Positions 35,106 to 42,622 of a DNA stretch of 45,535 bases are shown in pieces. Numbering within the stretch: position 1 is the stretch's first letter; every line of letters begins with the position of its first letter. Source of the stretch: an uncultured Pedobacter sp. (lineage in GTDB: Bacteria > Bacteroidota > Bacteroidia > Sphingobacteriales > Sphingobacteriaceae). The stretch is from contig CALLKE010000212.1 of the NCBI GenBank assembly GCA_938008555.1, positions 1 through 45,535 of the forward strand, given 5' to 3'. The position numbers were made by a program, and so were the translations under genes. The notes below the pieces were generated by a model. That model was given only the letters and a program-made list of their open reading frames with translations, ran no database searches and was not told the DNA's origin.

Positions 35106-36509
35106 CTAGCTTACACTTACACGCTCTTCCATATTTTTCAAGCTACTCAGATGAGCAAAATATTTGAAGAAAAGAGGAATAGTCTCAATGCCTTTATAAA
35201 AATTGGCAAGATCATATTTCTCATTAGGTGAATGCAAATTATCACTATCCAAACCAAAGCCCATCAAAACAGTTTTGATGCCTAATTCTTTTTCAAAAAG
35301 TGCTACAATAGGGATGCTACCGCCACCTCGTGTTGGGATAGGCTCTTTACCAAAAGATTCCAGGATAGCTTGCTGTGCAGCTTTGTAAGCCACACTATCA
35401 ATCGGGGTTACCACAGGTTCACCACCATGATGCGGTGTTACCTTTACTTTTACATTTTTAGGCGCAATCTCTTGAAAATAAGATTCAAATAGTTTTGTAA
35501 TCTTATCTGACTGCTGGTTTGGAACCAGGCGCATCGAAATTTTCGCACTTGCTTTCGATGGCAATACCGTTTTAGCACCCTCTCCAATATACCCACCCCA
35601 AATTCCATTGATCTCTACTGTTGGACGTGTTCCAGTACGCTCCAATGTCGTATATCCATTTTCACCCCAAAGTTCTTCTACCCCTAAGTCTTTTTTGTAC
35701 TCATCCTCACTGTAAGGTGCTTTATTTAAGGCAATACGTTCTTGATCTGTAAGTGCCAATACATCATCATAAAAATGAGGTATGGCAATATGATTATTTT
35801 CATCGTGCAGCGATGCGATCATTTTAGCTAAAATCAAAGCCGGATTAGCAACTGCACCTCCAAAAACTCCCGAATGTAAATCTCGGTTAGGTCCTATCAC
35901 TTCAACCTCTACGTAGGATAGTCCGCGTAAACCTGTTTCTAAGGATGGTGTATCTAAACTTAACATGGACGTGTCCGATATCAATACCACATCCGCTTTC
36001 AACCGCTTTTTATGATCCTTGACAAAAGTGTTCAAGTTAACTGATCCAACTTCTTCTTCACCTTCGATCATAAATTTGATATTGCAAGCCAGCAAATTGG
36101 CTTTCATCATCAATTCAAAAGCTTTCACATGCATGTAAACCTGGCCTTTATCATCACAAGCACCTCTGGCAAATATTTTTTCATCTCGAATAGTTGGTTC
36201 AAAAGGTGGTGTTTTCCACAATTCCAAAGGATCGGCTGGCTGTACATCGTAGTGACCGTAAACCAACACGGTCGGTTTCGTTGGATCTATTATCTTTTCA
36301 CCATAAACTACTGGATATCCAGCAGTTTGACAGATTTCTACATTGTCTGCTCCCGCTGAACGCAATTTTTCTGCTATATAATCAGCTGCTTTTAATACAT
36401 CATTTTTATGCTTGGGATCTGCACTAACTGAGGGAAAACGTAATAGTTCAAACAGTTCGTCCAAAAAACGTTTTTTGTTATCGTCAATATATTTTTTGAT
36501 ATTTTCCAT
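35106..36509 (-). CDS. M20-family dipeptidase/peptidase
   Basis: A di-zinc metallopeptidase of 467 residues from the start at 36509 (MENIKKYIDDNKKRFLDEL). Metal and catalytic motifs are VYGHYDVQPAD, the bridging Asp in ARGACDDKGQ, and the Glu pair in IEGEEEVGS; a dimerisation domain sits in the middle. It resembles the carnosinase/CNDP-like M20 group that cleaves dipeptides in the cytoplasm. The frame extends to 36557, but a perfect TAnnTTTG box at 36529-36536 puts transcription start inside that extension, supporting 36509. The adjacent hairpin at 35042-35084 ends the gene. Confidence 0.92.
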   Translation of the reverse strand: MENIKKYIDDNKKRFLDELFELLRFPSVSADPKHKNDVLKAADYIAEKLRSAGADNVEICQTAGYPVVYGEKIIDPTKPTVLVYGHYDVQPADPLELWKTPPFEPTIRDEKIFARGACDDKGQVYMHVKAFELMMKANLLACNIKFMIEGEEEVGSVNLNTFVKDHKKRLKADVVLISDTSMLSLDTPSLETGLRGLSYVEVEVIGPNRDLHSGVFGGAVANPALILAKMIASLHDENNHIAIPHFYDDVLALTDQERIALNKAPYSEDEYKKDLGVEELWGENGYTTLERTGTRPTVEINGIWGGYIGEGAKTVLPSKASAKISMRLVPNQQSDKITKLFESYFQEIAPKNVKVKVTPHHGGEPVVTPIDSVAYKAAQQAILESFGKEPIPTRGGGSIPIVALFEKELGIKTVLMGFGLDSDNLHSPNEKYDLANFYKGIETIPLFFKYFAHLSSLKNMEERVSVS

Positions 36510-36528
36510 GGTACTAAAATTTGTGAAA

Positions 36529-36536
36529 CAAATATA
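36529..36536 (-). promoter_or_regulatory. -7 promoter box (TATATTTG) for the M20 dipeptidase
   Basis: Perfect TAnnTTTG on the minus strand, 19 bases before the ATG at 36509. It helps decide between two candidate starts. Confidence 0.55.
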
Positions 36537-36709
36537 GTATTTAACAAATAGTACCACGCACTCAGAGAAAAGGAAAGATGCAGGATAAGATTCCCTGCAC
36601 CAGGCTAAAGAATAAAAGGGTAACTATTTATAAGATAGTTATCAAGCGTTATATATATTCCCAATTTCTGATTAATCTGATTTCCTGGACGGTATTGACA
36701 ATTATTGTT

Positions 36710-37481
36710 GGTAGTGTATCAAAATGTATGATGGATTTTTAGGAAAAACAGAGAGGACGGAACTTTGTGTTTATACAAATAATCCAAAGTATAGATTGCC
36801 CTCACTGTTTGAGCGCAAAGATGGCAAAAATGGTCGAAAAAAGAGTGGAATTCAGAACCATCGTTGTCAAACATGTGGGAAACAATTTCAGAGTGAGTAT
36901 TTGTATTGGGGTGCCAAAAAAAAGAACAAATAGTTGGTAGCTAGAATGTTAACCAGAGGTTCTGGCATCAGAGATATAGCCGACGTTTTGAGAATTAGTA
37001 CTGGATGCATTCTTGGTATACTACTCTCTTATGCTCATGTCGAACTAAAATCCAGATATCAATTCTACCATCAAGTACAGGTAGATGAGCTCTATAGTTT
37101 TGTTCGTAGCAAGAAGAAGAAAGTATGGATAGTATATGCCTACTCTGCAAAAACTAAGGAAATATTGGCTCTAACCATGGGAAAAAGTAGCAAAAAGACA
37201 GTAAAAGACTTATTTAAACGGATGAAAAATATTGAGGTAAACTTCTGGTGTACCGATGCTTGGAAGGCCTTTAAAGAAGTATTTCCTACCGATAAACACC
37301 TTATTGGAAAGCGATTTACTAAAGCTATTGAAGGAGTTAAACACCTCTTTAAGAAACACTCGTAAAAGATTAATTCGAAGAACTACTGCCTTTTCTAAGA
37401 AGCTCGTCAACCACTGGTGTGCCCTCAAATTAGTCATGGCTGGCAGAAATTTTAAACTATCATACATTTAAAAACACAACC
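36710..37481 (+). mobile_element. IS1-family insertion sequence, complete but degenerate, 772 bp
   Basis: Imperfect terminal inverted repeats of about 25 bp: the left end begins GGTAGTGTATCAAAATGTAT and the right end, reverse-complemented, begins GGTTGTGTTTTTAAATGTAT. The length is close to the 768 bp of IS1. The flanks (ATTATTGTT on the left, ATCAGGTGG on the right) show no convincing target duplication, which fits an old insertion or later rearrangement. It lies between the M20 gene and the 3' end of the effector-like gene. Confidence 0.88.
36724..37471 (+). pseudogene. IS1-family transposase, multiply disrupted
   Basis: At least three lesions are visible. The first zinc-ribbon Cys pair (CPHC, codons at 36797-36808) is in a different frame from the second pair (CQTCG), so a frameshift lies near 36810-36830. 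A TAG at 36931-36933 interrupts the frame where the copy at 1-628 has a sense codon. A further frameshift near 37340 moves the C-terminal Arg/Lys-rich part (RKRLIRRTTAFSKKLV) to another frame. Between them the DDE-region blocks QVDELYSFVRSKKKKVWIVY and WCTDAWKAFKEVFP are well preserved. One shift could in principle be programmed, as in IS1, but the stop codon argues for inactivity. Confidence 0.82.
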
Positions 37482-37590
37482 ATCAGGTGGTGACTATTGG
37501 TTTAGATCGCCTTTGCCCTCATTCATCATGATGCCCTTTTGGAAATCCATGAACCCCTAGCACCGGCTGGTCTTTTCATATCAATAATAT

Positions 37591-38920
37591 TTAAAATCTG
37601 GAGCCATTAAACATCCAATGGGTACCGCCCAACACAACAATATCTCCATACTCATTAAGCCAGTTTTCAAATTGCTTTGACCTAAGAAATTTTTGAGGTA
37701 ACAATGGGAAAATGTTTTTAGATACCATGCCCTTGACCAATCCTTTAGAGTCTTCAGATGCAGGAAAATTACTATAATCATAAGTAAGCAAAGTTCCCGT
37801 ATTGTATTCAAGCCCGAGCATTCGTAATGGGATTAATACTTCATGGAGACTATGCATACCACCTCCAACCAGATAACCAATGATGGCAAATAGCTATTCC
37901 TTGAATAGCTCTGATTGTGGGCCAAAACCACCAAAGGTAAAAGCTGCTGAGAGTGCTCCACAGACGCTACCAGAAGGCCCTGCTCCAAATAGTTCGTTGC
38001 GTAAATCGAGTTGTTCATAGTATACATTGCCAGATGTCTCTGCTGTGACCTTGACATCGTTTGGACGAGGTTCTATGGGTACGCGTTGATACCACTCGGT
38101 CGCCCGTGTTCGAGATTGTATATTGGGGAAGCCTGGTCTAGCTTGTGTAATATTTCCAGGTAATGAGCTAGGGGCAGGGTAAGAGTTAAGTGGGGGAATA
38201 TCTTTTCCAGACGGATCTTTGGTTGGCTTGTATTCACTCTTCAAATCTCGTCCATACCAGCCTTTGCTACCATTGCCACCTCGGTTGAACATCTGTCCTT
38301 TACCATCTACATACATCCTGTTTTTCCAGCTCATGTATGTTTGGTATAAAGGAGATTTGTTGTACTGGGGATTATCTTTATTTGCCACAATAATCTGAAA
38401 ACCAACTGCATCATGAATAGCCAAGAGAGTTTCTATACGTGCATTGGTGGTTCTAGTGGCCTTTAGAGATTTGATTACTTCCGCCCATATAATCTGGGGA
38501 TCGTTGACACTTTGATCATATAGCCGGCCAAAAGAATTGTAACCAGCCGTGCCAGATAAGAACCCTTGATAAGATTTGGTGAAGCCCTCTTTCGTAGTAG
38601 CATCCTGTTTTTTAAGAAATGCAAGTATCCCAGATGAAACGGCTGCTAACGCATCTTGAGAAAAAGATCGATCCAGTGCAATTACACCTAGCTTAGAGTG
38701 ACATAAATTACGTCGATGCTTGCTCACTTCCGTGCTATATGGCTTTAGTCCAGTTCCATTGGGTGGAGTTCCTCTGCTTTCAGCAATGGGAGCATACACA
38801 ACACGACCATCTGTATGTATGGCCCAAGGAACATAGTTTTTTACCCTTAAGTCATATATAGATTCATGAGTTTCCTCGTACCCGCTTCGTGTATAACTCC
38901 GCCTTTAACTTTGACTTCGG
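37591..38920 (-). pseudogene. Displaced C-terminal half of the effector-like gene, with an internal stop
   Basis: An open frame of about 340 codons running from about 38895 down to a TAG at 37894-37896 and continuing in the same frame to 37591. Its upstream end (ETHESIYDLRVKNYVPWAIH) overlaps, in another frame, the end of the ORF at 38847-41030. No ATG is present; a GTG at 38799 is the first possible start. This is best read as the continuation of that gene after a frameshift. Near its end, GPSGSVCGALSAA and, past the stop, GGGMHSLHEVLIP put a conserved-looking Cys and His about 47 codons apart, which could be a Cys-His enzyme active site. Family not recognised. Confidence 0.6.
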
Positions 38921-41030
38921 ATGTTCGTGGTACTCCTTCATATAGCACCCTATTAGGTGTTCCTGGGCCCAAAATAACTAATTCATTGTGGCTTTTTGCA
39001 TTAGTCGCTACTTGTTCTTTTAGTAGTTCGTCTGGACTAAGTATTTTATCGAGTGCATTTAACTCCCCTCCATTTCGTTTGGCATTTGCTTCGATATAGC
39101 AAAGAATGTGGCATCCACCACTTTTGTGCTTTTTACTGCAGGTTGCAATATGTCGCTCACTCTCATAACTAAAAATATTCTCTGAATTGGTCGATAGTAT
39201 ATTTTGTGATGGTACATCTAAAATGTATCCTGCATGTATTGTATCACCTAAAAATGTCCAGTCAGCAGTTTTTTCTGTTACTAATGAAGCACTAATTTTT
39301 TTCCAGTTACTAGGGAATTTACCGCTAACAAGTAGTGGTTTATCTTTAGTTGTTACTCTTGAGTCCATATGGACTATATATTGCCATGGGCCTGATTCTT
39401 TGTCTTTTACCTCAGCATTGCATACGTCGTCCCATTTTGAAAGGTTATCTTTTATGGTGGTGTTTGTAGCGGTGTCTAAATACTTAAAGTATGGTCCTCG
39501 GACTTTGTCTATTGCTGCTTCAGATGGAAGACGATAGATACTCTCATAGACCTTTCCTTTTTCGTTTATGCGTACCTGAAAAATAGGCAGATTATGCTTT
39601 ATGGCCATTTTTTCTGCCCAAGTGACATCATGACGCATCTCATCGCAATGGTTTTGGCCTCTGTAGTTTATATCAGGTAGTGTATCCCTATCATCAATGA
39701 CTAGATATACCGCTTTTGCTTTAACGTCGCCTATGGGCGCCATATCTTCATATACCTGCATTCTATTTGTCCCATTGCGGCACATGATCAACATTTCATT
39801 ATGGTGATACTCTTGATATCTACGACGGTTAGGGCAAATGCGAGTGACTGCAAGGAGGGCGTTTGGATTTAATAGATCCGTTAGGGCATATATTGCGTGG
39901 GGATGATACCATCCTAATTTTCCAGCAGTATTGTGCCTAACATAGCAGGCTATGTCACACTCACTTCCGTAAGGGTGAAGCATGCAGTTTTCCATATATC
40001 TCTCACTATCTACACTGGCAACATCTTCAGGGCTTGTTGATAGTATATTTTGTGATGGTACATCCAAAATATATCCTACGCGCAAACCACCACCATGATT
40101 ACTACCGTCGTAGTATCTACGGTATAAAAAGGTCCAATTGGGCATCTCGTTTGATATAAGTGAGGCACTTATTTTCTTCCAGTTGTCTGGAAATCTACCA
40201 TTGACTAACAGACCAGCGCTTTTTGCAGGTGATATTCTATTAGGTCTATCGGGGTCTAATAGTATCCTATGATCCATGTGAACAATATGTTTCCATTCTT
40301 TCATTGTTCCCATAATAGGCTGATCACGTAATGCAGACCACATGCTTAGCGTTCCCGCTAAAGTTTCTTTACGGAATTCTTTTTTTGAAAAACAAGGCTT
40401 TGAAAGAGCCAAAGATGAATCATCAGCTATAGCCGAAGAAGGCTCCATAGGACTCCCTGCTGGTGAAGTTATTATCTTCGGCAGAAAAGTCGGCGCTCTA
40501 CCGATACCCCATACACGAGCTCTATCAGAAACTATTTGCTCTATTTTTTGTGGTTTTTGGAGCCCTGTATTGGGGGTTATTGAATGAGATCCAACTCTTT
40601 TAATGTGACTATAGGCCCTTTCGTATATATGTAGTGGCTCACCTCCATTCATTTGTAGGTGAGCCAAACTCACATTTAAATTATTCTTTACTTTATCGAG
40701 TACTTCATACCATTTAATTTCAGCATAACAGAGTTCATTAAAGACTAATGTTACTATTCTAACAAAGTTAAGATCCGTTAATCCAGTGATCATTTCTAAA
40801 TCAATTTGCCATGTTCCTTTGTTAAAAGAAGTCTTTCCTGTGGTACTGTTATTGACTTTTGGCGGCGGTAGGTCATGGCAGGCGGTACGGTTTTTATTGC
40901 ATATATCACTGATGGCTCTGGTTAAGGCGTCCAAATGCCTGCCATTACGCGCTCTGCCAACTAGCCAAGCAATATATATATCGTTTACAAAATCCTCTAC
41001 GCTCCTTCGTTGTGGTAAAATCTGATTCAT
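38847..41030 (-). CDS. Large effector/toxin-like protein with two tandem ADP-ribosyltransferase-like domains
   Basis: 727 residues, no signal peptide. About residues 1-245 are a helical N-terminal region. Two related domains follow, at about 246-443 and 549-713. Each has IVHMDxR (Arg255, Arg558), NWKKISASL (Ser288 and Ser290; Ser580 and Ser582), GYILDVPSQNILST, and HNE followed by a hydrophobic run and TxNR-like turn (Glu412, Glu683). This order, R then S-x-S then a strand then x-x-E, matches the cholera/pertussis-type ADP-ribosyltransferase fold. The assignment is by pattern only. The reading frame ends with a tail (TRKLMNLYMT) that looks frameshifted; the natural continuation is the frame ending at 37591. 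Confidence 0.6.
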   Translation of the reverse strand: MNQILPQRRSVEDFVNDIYIAWLVGRARNGRHLDALTRAISDICNKNRTACHDLPPPKVNNSTTGKTSFNKGTWQIDLEMITGLTDLNFVRIVTLVFNELCYAEIKWYEVLDKVKNNLNVSLAHLQMNGGEPLHIYERAYSHIKRVGSHSITPNTGLQKPQKIEQIVSDRARVWGIGRAPTFLPKIITSPAGSPMEPSSAIADDSSLALSKPCFSKKEFRKETLAGTLSMWSALRDQPIMGTMKEWKHIVHMDHRILLDPDRPNRISPAKSAGLLVNGRFPDNWKKISASLISNEMPNWTFLYRRYYDGSNHGGGLRVGYILDVPSQNILSTSPEDVASVDSERYMENCMLHPYGSECDIACYVRHNTAGKLGWYHPHAIYALTDLLNPNALLAVTRICPNRRRYQEYHHNEMLIMCRNGTNRMQVYEDMAPIGDVKAKAVYLVIDDRDTLPDINYRGQNHCDEMRHDVTWAEKMAIKHNLPIFQVRINEKGKVYESIYRLPSEAAIDKVRGPYFKYLDTATNTTIKDNLSKWDDVCNAEVKDKESGPWQYIVHMDSRVTTKDKPLLVSGKFPSNWKKISASLVTEKTADWTFLGDTIHAGYILDVPSQNILSTNSENIFSYESERHIATCSKKHKSGGCHILCYIEANAKRNGGELNALDKILSPDELLKEQVATNAKSHNELVILGPGTPNRVLYEGVPRTSEVKVKGGVIHEAGTRKLMNLYMT
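39186..39230. repeat. Direct repeat unit inside the ART-like gene (copy 2; copy 1 near 40025-40070)
   Basis: The DNA encoding GYILDVPSQNILST is nearly identical in the two domains: both contain TATATTTTGTGATGGTACAT on the plus strand. This points to a fairly recent tandem duplication or continuing gene conversion between the two domains. Confidence 0.7.
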
Positions 41031-41077
41031 GGGAATATTACTTTAGAAGTTGTTTGCTGTTTTTTATTTTCATTTCA

Positions 41078-41236
41078 TTAACTCTGTTGATATATAAGAT
41101 TATAAAAGCCCATATAATGCATCGCTATCCAACTGCTGATTGTAGTTTCAAAACGAACAATTAGGCCTTTAAAGCTGTCTATCCAAGCATTTACATGCTC
41201 AACAACGACTCTTCGTTTATAAAGTTCATCATCAAA
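41078..41236 (-). mobile_element. Fragment of an IS5-type transposase gene (C-terminal end)
   Basis: In one minus-strand frame the sequence reads DDELYKRRVVVEHVNAWIDS, then FKGLIVRFETTISSWIAMHY, and ends at a TAA at 41078. The R-x-x-VE-x-x-x-AW-x-x-x-F-x-x-L-x-x-R-x-E pattern is that of the last DDE block of IS5-type transposases, carrying the catalytic Glu. Only about 50 codons remain, with no other part or terminal repeat recognised. The upstream edge runs into the 3' end of the lipoprotein gene at 41232. Confidence 0.7.
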
Positions 41237-41687
41237 GTATAAAGTATAAATCATCAGCCTCAGTTATATCTTTTGTATTTCTTGGATTGACCTTTATGTT
41301 GGCCTGGATTGCTTCTTTCGAACAGGTTTTGCGTAGCTCTTGAGCATCAAATCCAGTATTAGGATTCAAAAAAAGCCCTTTTGGATTAATGTCTGCTGCA
41401 CGAAGTTGAATAACCATATTGCTACTAACTGCCTCATTAACATCAGTATAGGACATTTTTAGCAGATCATTTAATGCATACCAATTACGAACTCCACCAA
41501 CATTATATGGAATATAATCATACACTATATATGGTTTGTTTCCATTAGCACCAGTAACACTACTGGTGCTAGCGATACTCGTAGTTGTATTGCTAGAAGA
41601 AGGATTACCCGTAGATGTTGATTCTTTCTTACAAGACATTAGAAGCATTAATAATGCGCTTGACAACAGAAAAAAAATATTTCATAA
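41232..41687 (-). pseudogene. Lipoprotein gene, frameshifted in its signal peptide and altered at its 3' end
   Basis: The open frame encodes a lipoprotein-type N-terminus (SSALLMLLMSCKKESTSTG), a Ser/Thr-rich linker, and about 100 residues without a recognised domain (YIVYDYIPYNVGGVRNWYAL). It has no ATG: the natural start is an ATG at 41687, in another frame, separated by a run of eight T. Loss of one T would give MKYFFLLSSALLMLLMSCKK, a perfect lipoprotein signal. The stop is reached within the IS5-type fragment, so the original C-terminus may be lost. Either a pseudogene or a gene switched by slippage. Confidence 0.6.
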
Positions 41688-41925
41688 TATTAATTTTTTA
41701 CAAAATAAAATTTCATATAAATATAAATTTACATTAAAAATAACTAATAAAAAAATAAATTAATAAATAATTACAAATTTGCCAAAAAAATCTAAAGCCA
41801 AAATTTAAAGATTATAGTATAGGTAGCCTACATTTTTAGCTAGAGAAATATCTTGCACCTAGCAACATCTATAAATTTTAAACGCACAATTATCTATTTA
41901 TCTTTGGAATTTTAAATTCTTTTCA
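41667..41925. other. AT-rich intergenic region before rnhB
   Basis: About 240 bp, extremely AT-rich on the lipoprotein side, with a promoter box for rnhB at 41899-41906. Nothing else is recognisable. Confidence 0.5.
41899..41906 (+). promoter_or_regulatory. -7 promoter box (TATCTTTG) for rnhB
   Basis: Perfect TAnnTTTG, 19 bases before the ATG at 41926. Confidence 0.55.
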
Positions 41926-42540
41926 ATGCTACTACCCTATTTCCAATCTGATTTGATTGAAGCTGGCTGCGATGAGGCTGGACGAGGCTGTTTAGCAGGG
42001 CCTGTATTTGCAGCAGCTGTTATCCTACCGAAAGATTTTAATCACGATGTATTAACCGATTCGAAGCAATTATCAGAAAAAGATCGATACCAGCTTCGTC
42101 ATTACATCGAACAAGAAGCACTTGCATATGGAGTAGCGCAAGCAGATCAAACAGAAATCGATCGTATTAACATCGCAAATGCGTCCTTTTTGGCTATGCA
42201 TCGTGCTTTGGATATGCTGCACATGCGCCCAGAGTTTATTTTGGTAGATGGCAATCGATTTAAATCATACCCCAATACTACTCATCAATGTATTATCAGA
42301 GGAGATGCGATCTATTTTTCTATCGCCGCAGCATCTATACTAGCTAAAACCTATCGAGATGACTGGATGCATGCATTATCAAAAGATTACCCACAATATG
42401 ATTGGCAAAATAATAAAGGCTATCCCACACAAAATCACCGAAAAGCAGTATACATACATGGCCTATCGCCTCATCATCGCAAAACATTTCGAATAAGTCA
42501 TGCACAATTAGATTTATTTGCTAATACTGATCAAAACTAA
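41926..42540 (+). CDS. rnhB: Ribonuclease HII
   Basis: A 204-residue endonuclease that cuts RNA in RNA-DNA hybrids and starts removal of single ribonucleotides from DNA. The active-site motif AGCDEAGRGCLAGPV (Asp16, Glu17) opens the protein. The third acidic site is in LVDGNRF, and ASILAKTYRDDWM carries the conserved region around the fourth. Length is typical of the core enzyme. It has its own promoter box and is followed by the gcvT promoter. Confidence 0.96.
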   Translation: MLLPYFQSDLIEAGCDEAGRGCLAGPVFAAAVILPKDFNHDVLTDSKQLSEKDRYQLRHYIEQEALAYGVAQADQTEIDRINIANASFLAMHRALDMLHMRPEFILVDGNRFKSYPNTTHQCIIRGDAIYFSIAAASILAKTYRDDWMHALSKDYPQYDWQNNKGYPTQNHRKAVYIHGLSPHHRKTFRISHAQLDLFANTDQN

Positions 42541-42597
42541 CTCTTAAGCGGCTGCCAAGCACACGAAGCTCCAACCAGAACCTTGCCCATTTTTTCT

Positions 42598-42605
42598 TAC
42601 TTTTG
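42598..42605 (+). promoter_or_regulatory. -7 promoter box (TACTTTTG) for gcvT-comB
   Basis: Perfect TAnnTTTG, 17 bases before the gcvT ATG at 42623. Confidence 0.55.
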
Positions 42606-42622
42606 TCACGAACATCACAATA

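Noticed and set aside
35203..36427. Plus-strand ORFs inside the M20 gene and similar opposite-strand ORFs elsewhere (for example 11222-11494, 23358-24134, 38866-40587)
   Set aside because: All are shadows of strongly supported genes on the other strand, without recognisable sequence.
36699..37490. Target-site duplication of the middle IS1-like copy
   Set aside because: The 8-9 bases on each side (ATTATTGTT and ATCAGGTGG) share only the first two bases.
37581..38057. Other-frame minus-strand ORFs at 37581-37811 and 37833-38057
   Set aside because: The frame that continues the effector-like gene across the TAG gives more protein-like sequence in the same interval.
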